Below are positions 58,308 through 64,000 of a stretch of 64,000 nucleotides of DNA, piece by piece (the stretch's first letter is position 1; each line of letters begins with the position of its first letter). The stretch covers positions 62,001-126,000 of the forward strand of contig NZ_JAJSDQ010000005.1 in assembly GCF_021272345.1 (NCBI RefSeq). The letters run 5' to 3'. The position numbers and the translations under genes are program-made. Under the pieces are notes generated by a model. The model was not told the origin of the DNA. It made no database searches and saw nothing but the letters and a program-made list of their open reading frames with translations. Source of the DNA: Ornithinimicrobium sediminis (GTDB lineage Bacteria > Actinomycetota > Actinomycetes > Actinomycetales > Dermatophilaceae).

Positions 58308-59045
58308 TCAGCCGACGACGACAGCCAGGGCCAGGAGCGAGCCCAGCCCCACCGTGAAGCTGAGGGTGTGCAGCACCTTGGCGCGCGGGCTGGGCTCCGT
58401 CGTGAACTGGGGGATCAGGTCGGCCGTGGCGATATAGACGAAGTTTCCCGCGGCGAAGGGGATGAGCAGGGTGACGTCGACCGCCCCCGAGACGACGTAG
58501 GCCACGAGGCACCCGAGCAGGAAGGTGCTCGCCGAGGCGACGTTGTAGGCGAGCGCCCTGCGCGGGCTCCAGCCACTGTGCACGAGCAGCCCGAAGTCTC
58601 CCAGCTCCTGGGGCACCTCATGGGCCGCAGCAACGAGCCAGGTCACGACCCCGAGGCGCACGTCCAGCACGAAGGCGCTGCCGACCGCCAGGCCACCCAG
58701 GAGGTTGTGCAGCCCGTCGGCCGCGAGCACGAGGTAGCCGACCGGGCGGTGGGCGCCCATGGGTCGGTGGCAGTGGTGCCAGTGGAGACCCTGCTCCAGG
58801 ACGAGGAAGGAGACGATGCCGAGGGCGAGCCACACGTAGACGGACAGGTCGTTGTCGAGCGTCTCGACGGCCTGAGGCAGCATGTGGAAGAGGGCTCCGC
58901 CCAGGAGCGACCCTGCCGCGAGGGCGACCAGCGGCAGCACCAGCCGCACGAAGACTGCCCGGGGCAGCAGCAGCGTCACGCTTCCCACGAGCGCGACGGC
59001 GCTCATGAGCACTCCGGCCAGGACCACCCACGCCAGCGTCGACAC
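58308..59045 (-). CDS. ZIP family metal transporter
   Basis: A 245-residue membrane protein with seven to eight helices. The metal path residues appear in LAADGLHNLLGGLAVG (helix IV) and AAHEVPQELGDFGLLV (helix V), and HMLPQAVET in the second helix region; this is the GufA/ZupT-type subset taking up zinc or related cations. A His-rich loop (HWHHCHRPMGAH) sits between helices. GTG 59045 is preferred because TAACGT ends exactly 7 nt before it. The alternative TTG 59063 would precede the promoter. Divergent from the M20 peptidase gene. Confidence 0.85.
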   Translation of the reverse strand: MSTLAWVVLAGVLMSAVALVGSVTLLLPRAVFVRLVLPLVALAAGSLLGGALFHMLPQAVETLDNDLSVYVWLALGIVSFLVLEQGLHWHHCHRPMGAHRPVGYLVLAADGLHNLLGGLAVGSAFVLDVRLGVVTWLVAAAHEVPQELGDFGLLVHSGWSPRRALAYNVASASTFLLGCLVAYVVSGAVDVTLLIPFAAGNFVYIATADLIPQFTTEPSPRAKVLHTLSFTVGLGSLLALAVVVG

Positions 59046-59052
59046 GGCACCG

Positions 59053-59058
59053 ACGTTA
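59053..59058 (-). promoter_or_regulatory. Candidate -10 box for the ZIP transporter gene
   Basis: Minus-strand TAACGT fits TANNNT and ends 7 nt before the GTG at 59045; a leaderless mRNA is likely. Confidence 0.45.
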
Positions 59059-59076
59059 CCCAAGGAGGCGGTTGGG

Positions 59077-59082
59077 TAGCCT
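59077..59082 (+). promoter_or_regulatory. Candidate -10 box for the M20 peptidase gene
   Basis: TAGCCT fits TANNNT and ends 7 nt before the ATG at 59090, with no ribosome-binding site in between. It lies 19 bp from the divergent ZIP box. Confidence 0.45.
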
Positions 59083-59089
59083 CGAGCGC

Positions 59090-60436
59090 ATGACGAGCCC
59101 GCATACGTCCCCCTCCGCCACGCCCCGCCCCGAGGACGAGGTGGCGCAGATCTGCCGTGACCTCATCCGGATCGACACGAGCAACTACGGCGATGGCACC
59201 GGGCCGGGGGAGCGTGCTGCGGCGGAGTACGTCATGGGCCTGCTGACCGAGGTCGGCCTCGACCCACACCTGACGGAGTCCGACCCCGGCCGTGCCAGTG
59301 TCGTCGTGCGCACCGAGGGCCGTGACCCGAGCCGCCCCGGCCTTGTGCTGCACGGTCATCTGGACGTGGTGCCCGCCCAGGCTGCCGACTGGCAGGTGGA
59401 CCCGTTCGCCGCGGAGGAACGCGACGGGTGCATCTGGGGTCGCGGCGCGGTGGACATGAAGGACATGGACGCGATGCTGCTGGCCAACCTGCGCCACCTG
59501 GCGCGGACCGGCGAGAAGCCGCCCCGGGACATCGTGTGGGCGTTCTTCGCCGACGAGGAGGCCGGCGGCGTGAAGGGTGCCGGGCACGTCGTGGCCCAGC
59601 ACCCCGAGTGGTTCGAGGGCTGCACCGAGGCGGTCAGCGAGGTCGGGGGGTTCTCCGTCACCCTGCCGGACGCGGCGACGGTTGGCTCCACCCGCGCCTA
59701 CCTGCTGCAGACGGCCGAGAAGGGCATCGCCTGGCTGCGCCTGCACGCCCACGGCAGGGCGGGCCACGGGTCGGTGCCCAACGACCAGAACGCCGTCGTG
59801 CGGCTGGCGGAGGCCATCGCCCGGATCAACGCACACCACTGGCCCAGGACCTACATCGCGTCGGTGCGTGAGCTCCTCGACAGCGTCGGCACCATCACGG
59901 GCGCGACCTTCGACCCCGAGCAGCCCGAGGCCTTCCTGGCACGCCTGGGCGGTGCCCGGGCCTTCGTCGAGGGCACCCTGCGCGACACAGCCAACTTCAC
60001 GATGCTGACCAGTGGCTACAAGCACAACGTCATCCCGCAGACAGCCAGCGCGTCACTGGACTGCCGCTTCCTGCCCGGTCACGAGCAGGAGCTGCTCGAG
60101 ACCATCGCCGAGCTCGCGGGGGAGCACGTGGAGGTCGAGGTCGTGCACAAGGACGTGGCCCTCGAGGCACCCTTCTCCGGAGAGCTCGTGGAGTCGATGA
60201 GGCGAGCGCTGCTCAAGGAGGACCCGGGCGCTCGCGTCCTGCCCTACTGCCTGTCCGGTGGCACCGACAACAAGCACCTCTCGCGCCTGGGGGTCACCGG
60301 CTACGGCTTCGCCCCGCTGCGCCTGCCCGACGACCTCGACTTCGTCGGCATGTTCCACGGAATCGACGAGCGGGTCCCGCTGGACGCCCTCGAGTTCGGC
60401 ACGCGAGTCCTGAAGGGGCTCATCGAGGACTGTTGA
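59090..60436 (+). CDS. M20 family zinc peptidase/deacylase
   Basis: A 448-residue M20 enzyme that cleaves an amide bond of a small peptide or acylated amino acid. Metal and catalytic motifs are HGHLDVV (His90, Asp92), GRGAVDMKD (Asp122), and ADEEAGG (Glu156, Glu157); the C-terminal SGGTDNKH supplies the last ligand. A dimerisation domain sits between about 215 and 325. ATG 59090 is supported by the -10 box 7 nt upstream; a TTG at 59072 is unlikely. Specific substrate unknown. Converges on DUF5703. Confidence 0.9.
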   Translation: MTSPHTSPSATPRPEDEVAQICRDLIRIDTSNYGDGTGPGERAAAEYVMGLLTEVGLDPHLTESDPGRASVVVRTEGRDPSRPGLVLHGHLDVVPAQAADWQVDPFAAEERDGCIWGRGAVDMKDMDAMLLANLRHLARTGEKPPRDIVWAFFADEEAGGVKGAGHVVAQHPEWFEGCTEAVSEVGGFSVTLPDAATVGSTRAYLLQTAEKGIAWLRLHAHGRAGHGSVPNDQNAVVRLAEAIARINAHHWPRTYIASVRELLDSVGTITGATFDPEQPEAFLARLGGARAFVEGTLRDTANFTMLTSGYKHNVIPQTASASLDCRFLPGHEQELLETIAELAGEHVEVEVVHKDVALEAPFSGELVESMRRALLKEDPGARVLPYCLSGGTDNKHLSRLGVTGYGFAPLRLPDDLDFVGMFHGIDERVPLDALEFGTRVLKGLIEDC

Positions 60437-60448
60437 GGGTCCCTGCTC

Positions 60449-60634
60449 TCAGGCCGTGCGGCGGACGCGGATGATCTTGCGCCGCAGCCAGGCCTTGCGC
60501 ACCCCGCCCCAGTAGAGGCGCACCCGGTGCAGCTCCCAGTCGCCGTACTCCGCCTGCTCCGCCAGGGCACGCCGCACGTCGGCACGCGTGTCGTCGCGCC
60601 CGAACGTCAGGGTCTGGTACTCGTACTCGATCAT
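60449..60634 (-). CDS. DUF5703 family small protein
   Basis: A 61-residue protein, IEYEYQTLTFGRDDTRADV through HRVRLYWGGVRKAWLRRKIIRV (partly quoted), of the actinobacterial DUF5703 family. Function unknown; the basic C-terminus could bind nucleic acid or membrane. ATG 60634 matches family length; a longer frame to 60715 runs into the divergent promoter region. Convergent with the M20 gene, 12 bp apart. Confidence 0.85.
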   Translation of the reverse strand: MIEYEYQTLTFGRDDTRADVRRALAEQAEYGDWELHRVRLYWGGVRKAWLRRKIIRVRRTA

Positions 60635-60723
60635 CGAGACGCATCGTGCGCCCGCGAGCCCGCTGATGTCCAGCGGACGCACGGTGGTGACCGACGCCCC
60701 TGCCACTCGCGGCACATCCGAGA

Positions 60724-60729
60724 TACCGT
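60724..60729 (+). promoter_or_regulatory. Candidate -10 box for the acidic-protein/LLM operon
   Basis: TACCGT fits TANNNT and ends 6 nt before the ATG at 60736, with no ribosome-binding site. Confidence 0.4.
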
Positions 60730-60735
60730 CACCGT

Positions 60736-61050
60736 ATGAGCTTGGACCCGCGCGCCGCCCTGGCTGCCTTCGTCGCTGCCCTCGAGACCCACCTGGAGAT
60801 GGCGGCGGACCGCAGGGGGGACGACGACCCCCATGTCGTCGCCGCCTACCAGCGCATCGCCGACGCGTTCGTCGCCTACGACGACGCCCTGCTGGAGACG
60901 TACGGCGAGGTCACCCCGCTGGACATCTACAGCGAGGACGACTACGACGACGAGGACGACGACGAGGACGACGACGAGGACGACCTCGTGGACCTCGACG
61001 ACGAGGACGACGACGACCAGGACGACGACGACCAGGACGAGCGCCGGTGA
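60736..61050 (+). CDS. Small protein with a highly acidic repeat tail
   Basis: A 104-residue protein. Residues 1-65 form two or three helices (LDPRAALAAFVAALETHLEM, PHVVAAYQRIADAFVAYDDA); residues 66-104 are almost only Asp and Glu. Similar actinobacterial proteins are labelled primosomal protein, a label without support here. An acidic tail could bind a basic partner or metal, or mimic nucleic acid. ATG 60736. Its stop overlaps the LLM oxidoreductase start by four bases (GTGA). Confidence 0.7.
   Translation: MSLDPRAALAAFVAALETHLEMAADRRGDDDPHVVAAYQRIADAFVAYDDALLETYGEVTPLDIYSEDDYDDEDDDEDDDEDDLVDLDDEDDDDQDDDDQDERR
60937..61041 (+). repeat. GAC/GAG trinucleotide repeat tract
   Basis: About 100 bp made largely of GAC and GAG codons in imperfect tandem, encoding the acidic tail of the small protein. 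Slippage would add or remove whole codons and keep the frame. Confidence 0.85.
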
Positions 61051-62084
61051 GGCTCGGGCTGAGCTGCGGCTTCTGGGGGATGGGCCGCGACGAGGACAAC
61101 CTGGCGCTGGTGGACCGGGCCGAGCAGCTGGGGGTCTCCGTCGTCTGGGCCTCGGAGGCCTACGGGCCCGACGCGGCGACCGTGCTGGCCTGGGTCGGTG
61201 CGCGCACCGAGCGCATCCACCTCGGTGCCGGGGTGCTGCAGATCCCTGGCCGCACCCCGGCGATGACGGCGATGACCGCCGCCAGCCTGGACAACCTCTC
61301 CGGGGGTCGGTTCCGCCTGGGCCTGGGGGTGAGCGGACCGCAGGTGTCCGAGGGCTGGCACGGCGTGCCCTTCGGCAAGCCGCTCGGTCGCACCCGTGAG
61401 TACACCGCCATCGTGCGGACCGCGCTGGCCCGCAAGCCCGTCGAGCACGCCGGGGAGCACTTCACCCTGCCCCTGCCCGGTGGACAGGGCAAGGCACTGC
61501 GGCTCAACGTGCTGCCGACCGGGCACGAGGTGCCCGTCTACCTGGCAGCGGTCGGTCCCAGGAACCTCGAGCTCGCCGGGGAGATCGGTGACGGATGGCT
61601 CGGGGTCTTCGTCTCGCCCGACTACCTCGGGGAACAGCTCGAGGCGATCGAGCGCGGCCGGCAGACCGGGGGCCGCCAGGGTGCGTTCGAGGTCGATGCC
61701 ACCGTCCCGCTCGCGGTCGGTGACGACATCGAGCGGTGCGCGGCCCTGGTCGCGCCGTACGCCGCGCTCTATGTCGGCGGCATGGGCTCGCGCACGCAGA
61801 ACTTCTACAACGCCCTCGCCGTCCGTATGGGGTATGCGGAGCAGGCCCGACGCGTCCAGGACCTCTACCTGGCGCGGCAGTGGCGGGACGCCGCGGCCGC
61901 GGTGCCGGTGCAGTTCGTCGACGACACCAGCCTGCTCGGACCCCCCGGGCGCCTGGTCGAGAGGATGCAGCGGTACGCCGACGCAGGGGTGACCACCCTG
62001 ACCGTCGCCCCGTGGGGTGAGGACCTCGCCGCGCGCGTGCACTCGCTGGAGGCTGCGGCCGACGCGCTCACCCACCTCCGCTGA
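61047..62084 (+). CDS. LLM class F420-dependent oxidoreductase
   Basis: A 345-residue luciferase-like monooxygenase-fold enzyme, probably using coenzyme F420. The barrel begins RLGLSCGFWGMGRDEDN; ASEAYGPDAATVLAWVGARTE, QIPGRTPAMTAMTAASLDNL and GGRFRLGLGVSGPQVSEGWHG (partly quoted) are typical of the F420 LLM family. GTG 61047 overlaps the acidic gene's stop; its own stop overlaps the phosphatase start. Substrate unknown. Absence of FMN-specific features makes F420 use likely but not proven. Confidence 0.88.
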   Translation: MRLGLSCGFWGMGRDEDNLALVDRAEQLGVSVVWASEAYGPDAATVLAWVGARTERIHLGAGVLQIPGRTPAMTAMTAASLDNLSGGRFRLGLGVSGPQVSEGWHGVPFGKPLGRTREYTAIVRTALARKPVEHAGEHFTLPLPGGQGKALRLNVLPTGHEVPVYLAAVGPRNLELAGEIGDGWLGVFVSPDYLGEQLEAIERGRQTGGRQGAFEVDATVPLAVGDDIERCAALVAPYAALYVGGMGSRTQNFYNALAVRMGYAEQARRVQDLYLARQWRDAAAAVPVQFVDDTSLLGPPGRLVERMQRYADAGVTTLTVAPWGEDLAARVHSLEAAADALTHLR

Positions 62085-62797
62085 TGGCGATCCTCGTCCT
62101 GCTGCGCCACGGCCGCACCCGGGCCAACGCCGAGGGGACTCTCGCGGGCTGGACACCGGGCATCGGTCTCGACGAGCGCGGGAGGGAGCAGGCGGCCGCC
62201 GTCGGCCGGCGGCTGATGCCGACACCGCTGGTTGCGGTCGTCGCCAGTCCTCTGCAGCGGTGCCAGGAGACGGCGTGCGCCGTGCTCGCGCCTCGCGACC
62301 AGGCTCCGCAGCTGCGCACCGAGGAGGACCTGGGTGAGGCCAGGTACGGCGCGTGGACCGGTCGCCCGCTGAAGGAGCTGGCACGCGAGCCGCTGTGGAA
62401 GGAGGTCCAGCGCAGCCCCAGCACCGTGCATTTCCCGCCGCATGACGAGTTCGCCTCCGAAGGGATGGCTCAGATGCAGGCCCGGGCCGTGGCAGCAGCG
62501 CGACGCATCGACTCCGAGGTCGAGCAACAGCACGGGCCCGGAGCGGTCTGGCTCGCCGTGAGCCACGGGGATGTCATCAAGTCGCTGCTCGCCGATGCCC
62601 TGGCCACCCCCCTCGACGACTTCCAGCGCATCGTGGTCGACCCCGCGTCGGTCAGCATCGTGCGCTACACCCGTGAGCGGCCCTATGTGCTGCGCCTCAA
62701 CGACTCCGGGAGCGACCCGGTCGACCTCACCGCACTCAGCAAGGCAGCCACCCCCGACGACGACGCCGCCGTCGGGGGTGGGGCCGGCAGCGTCTAG
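62084..62797 (+). CDS. Histidine phosphatase family protein (MSMEG_4193 type)
   Basis: A 237-residue member of the branch-1 histidine phosphatase superfamily. The catalytic LLRHGRTRANAEGTLAG motif is at the N-terminus (His phosphorylated in the reaction), with a second conserved HGDVIKSLLADAL in VSHGDV. It is normally encoded with DUF3090 and SCO1664-type proteins in actinobacteria, as it is here. ATG 62084 overlaps the LLM stop (TGATG). Substrate unknown. Confidence 0.9.
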   Translation: MAILVLLRHGRTRANAEGTLAGWTPGIGLDERGREQAAAVGRRLMPTPLVAVVASPLQRCQETACAVLAPRDQAPQLRTEEDLGEARYGAWTGRPLKELAREPLWKEVQRSPSTVHFPPHDEFASEGMAQMQARAVAAARRIDSEVEQQHGPGAVWLAVSHGDVIKSLLADALATPLDDFQRIVVDPASVSIVRYTRERPYVLRLNDSGSDPVDLTALSKAATPDDDAAVGGGAGSV

Positions 62798-62800
62798 GCT
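62795..62800 (+). promoter_or_regulatory. Candidate -10 box for DUF3090/SCO1664 genes
   Basis: TAGGCT, which includes the stop codon TAG of the phosphatase gene, ends 6 nt before the DUF3090 ATG at 62807. It may give an internal leaderless transcript. Confidence 0.35.
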
Positions 62801-62806
62801 GACCAC

Positions 62807-63352
62807 ATGCCCGTGATCGACTTCGACCCACCGGAGCGGTTCGTCACCGACACGGTGGGGCCCCCGGGACAGCGTGTCTTCTTCCTGCAGGCGACCCAGG
62901 GGTCGCGCGTCATGACGGTGTCCCTGGAGAAGGACCAGGTGCGGCTGCTGGGCCGGAGCATCGCGGAGATGCTCGACCAGGTCGCACCCGAGGAAGGCTC
63001 GGAGGCGGCGGGGGAGGCCGTGGCCGACAACGCCCCGCTGGACACCCCCATCGAGGAGGACTTCCGGGTGCGGCGGCTCAGCATGGCCTGGGACGCCGGC
63101 CGACACGTCGTCGTCGTGGAGGCCCACGACACCGACCCGGACGAGGACGGGGACGACGAGTCGCTCCCGGACGCGGAGAGCACGGCGGCCCTGCACGGTC
63201 TGCGGGTGGTGCTGAGCCCCGCCCAGGCACGAGCCTTCTCGGTCCGGTGTGCGCGGGCCGTGGCCGGCGGCCGACCCAACTGCCCCTTCTGTGGGGGTCC
63301 GCTGGACCCCTCGGGCCACATCTGTCCCCGCGCCAACGGCTACCGCCGGTGA
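62807..63352 (+). CDS. DUF3090 family protein
   Basis: A 181-residue actinobacterial protein of unknown function. It has FDPPERFVTDTVGPPGQRVFFLQA at the start (partly quoted), an acidic middle loop, and a C-terminal zinc-ribbon-like CPFCGGPLDPSGHICPR with four Cys/His ligands. It is encoded with the phosphatase and the SCO1664-type kinase in most actinobacteria, where mshC (mycothiol synthesis) often follows; the far right edge here ends before that. Confidence 0.9.
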   Translation: MPVIDFDPPERFVTDTVGPPGQRVFFLQATQGSRVMTVSLEKDQVRLLGRSIAEMLDQVAPEEGSEAAGEAVADNAPLDTPIEEDFRVRRLSMAWDAGRHVVVVEAHDTDPDEDGDDESLPDAESTAALHGLRVVLSPAQARAFSVRCARAVAGGRPNCPFCGGPLDPSGHICPRANGYRR

Positions 63353-64000
63353 CGGACCCGCCGGTCCCGGTCTGGCTGGCCCAAGCGCCGATGCACGTGG
63401 AGGGGGCGCTGACCGAGGCGTCCAACCTCACCCTCCGGGTGCAGTTCGAGGAAGCCGACGGCAGCCTCGGTGCACACCGCGGGGTGTACAAGCCGGTGCG
63501 TGGAGAGCGGCCACTGCGTGACTTCCCCAGCGGCACCCTCGCCCAGCGGGAGGTCACCGCATACCTGGTCAGCGCGTGGGGAGGCTGGGACAACGTGCCC
63601 CCCACGATCCTGCGCGACGGACCACTGGGCCCGGGTTCGGTCCAGGTATGGGTCGAGGCGAGCGAGCACGACGACCCGCACACCGGCGACCTGGTGCGCA
63701 TCATGGAGCCCCAGGACGTCCACTCCGGGTGGCTGCCGGTCGTGCAGGCGGAGGGGCGTGCGGGGGAGCCTCTGGTGGTGGCCCATGCCGACGACCCCGA
63801 CCTGGCGGCTCTGGCTGTCCTGGACGTCGTGCTCAACAACGCCGACCGCAAGGCCGCTCACATCGCCCGCGACGAGAACCGTGCGGTCTGGGGCTTCGAC
63901 CACGGGCTGTGCGGGCACCAGACGCCCAAGCTGCGCACTGTGCTGTGGGGATGGGCCGGCGAGCCCCTGCCTGCGCGGGAGACGGCCCGTCTGCGCCTCC
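63349..64000 (+). CDS. SCO1664 family kinase-like protein (cut by the window edge)
   Basis: The first 217 residues of a larger protein, similar to the PI3/4-kinase-like SCO1664 family. Visible motifs are VYKPVRGERPLRDFPSG with the likely ATP lysine, VVLNNADRKAAHI with the catalytic Asp-Arg, and WGFDHGLCGH with the metal Asp. GTG 63349 overlaps the DUF3090 stop (GTGA). Target unknown. Its catalytic core resembles that of the HipA-like protein at 42613-43380. Confidence 0.88.
   Translation, partial: MTDPPVPVWLAQAPMHVEGALTEASNLTLRVQFEEADGSLGAHRGVYKPVRGERPLRDFPSGTLAQREVTAYLVSAWGGWDNVPPTILRDGPLGPGSVQVWVEASEHDDPHTGDLVRIMEPQDVHSGWLPVVQAEGRAGEPLVVAHADDPDLAALAVLDVVLNNADRKAAHIARDENRAVWGFDHGLCGHQTPKLRTVLWGWAGEPLPARETARLRL

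Noticed and set aside
60937-61041. Repeat tract considered as a CRISPR or minisatellite
   Set aside because: The repeats are single codons within an open frame encoding an acidic tail, with no spacers.

Overview
The window is a G+C-rich (roughly 70%) actinobacterial chromosome segment. Frequent GTG starts, 4-bp ATGA/GTGA gene overlaps, and actinobacterial families (acVLRF1, DUF3099, DUF5703, DUF3090, SCO1664, an F420-type LLM oxidoreductase, a SigB/F-like sigma factor) point to Micrococcales, plausibly near the Intrasporangiaceae/Ornithinimicrobium group. That placement is inferred from gene content, not measured. Almost all of it is ordinary, densely packed core genome. No integrase, transposase, CRISPR array or rRNA gene was seen.

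Layout. 1-5037: the pentose-phosphate operon tkt-tal-pgi on the minus strand (pgi runs off the left edge). 5249-7107: heme genes ctaB and ctaA, convergent and overlapping. 7145-8652: an ABC ATPase-permease pair. 8758-15989: the SUF Fe-S assembly operon sufR-sufB-sufD-Rieske-sufC-sufS-sufU-sufT, ending in a peptidyl-tRNA hydrolase of the acVLRF1 type. 15967-19705: a minus-strand operon of alpha/beta hydrolase, 12-TM transporter and a bactofilin-like membrane protein. 20092-22116: a secreted protein with repeated prealbumin/SpaA-like domains. 22231-26897: YpfJ-type metalloprotease, ABC-F ATPase, ABC exporter. 26919-28237: SURF1, a tiny Cys-rich protein and DUF3099.

28266-32010: fabG, fabI and a CphA-like Mur ligase fused to a TPR domain. 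It converges on cphA (cyanophycin synthetase), cphB (cyanophycinase) and glgC, with glgA divergent: a nitrogen- and carbon-reserve neighbourhood. 38492-45585: a conserved hypothetical, ABC ATPase/TauE/SpoU methyltransferase operon, YbaK editing protein, HipA-like kinase plus DUF3037, sigma factor and DNA polymerase IV. 45634-45773: tRNA-Leu(GAG) with a textbook terminator. 46056-52345: an accessory-looking stretch with a very large secreted protein, a three-repeat cell-wall-binding polysaccharide deacetylase and a PadR regulator, with palindrome-rich A+T-richer control DNA.

52389-56519: an AarF/ABC1 kinase, a GH13 branching-type glucan enzyme and a membrane protein. 56540-57534: a GAF-domain sensor gene ruined by at least three frameshifts. 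57780-60634: universal stress protein, ZIP transporter, M20 peptidase and DUF5703. 60736-64000: an acidic-tailed protein, LLM oxidoreductase, histidine phosphatase, DUF3090 and an SCO1664-type kinase-like protein cut by the right edge.

The most unusual items are the Mur ligase-TPR fusion beside the cyanophycin genes, the large secreted protein behind tRNA-Leu with its nested palindromes, the composition shift inside the cell-wall-binding deacetylase gene, and the HipA-like kinase/DUF3037 pair. I did not find a clearly new multi-gene defence or mobile system.
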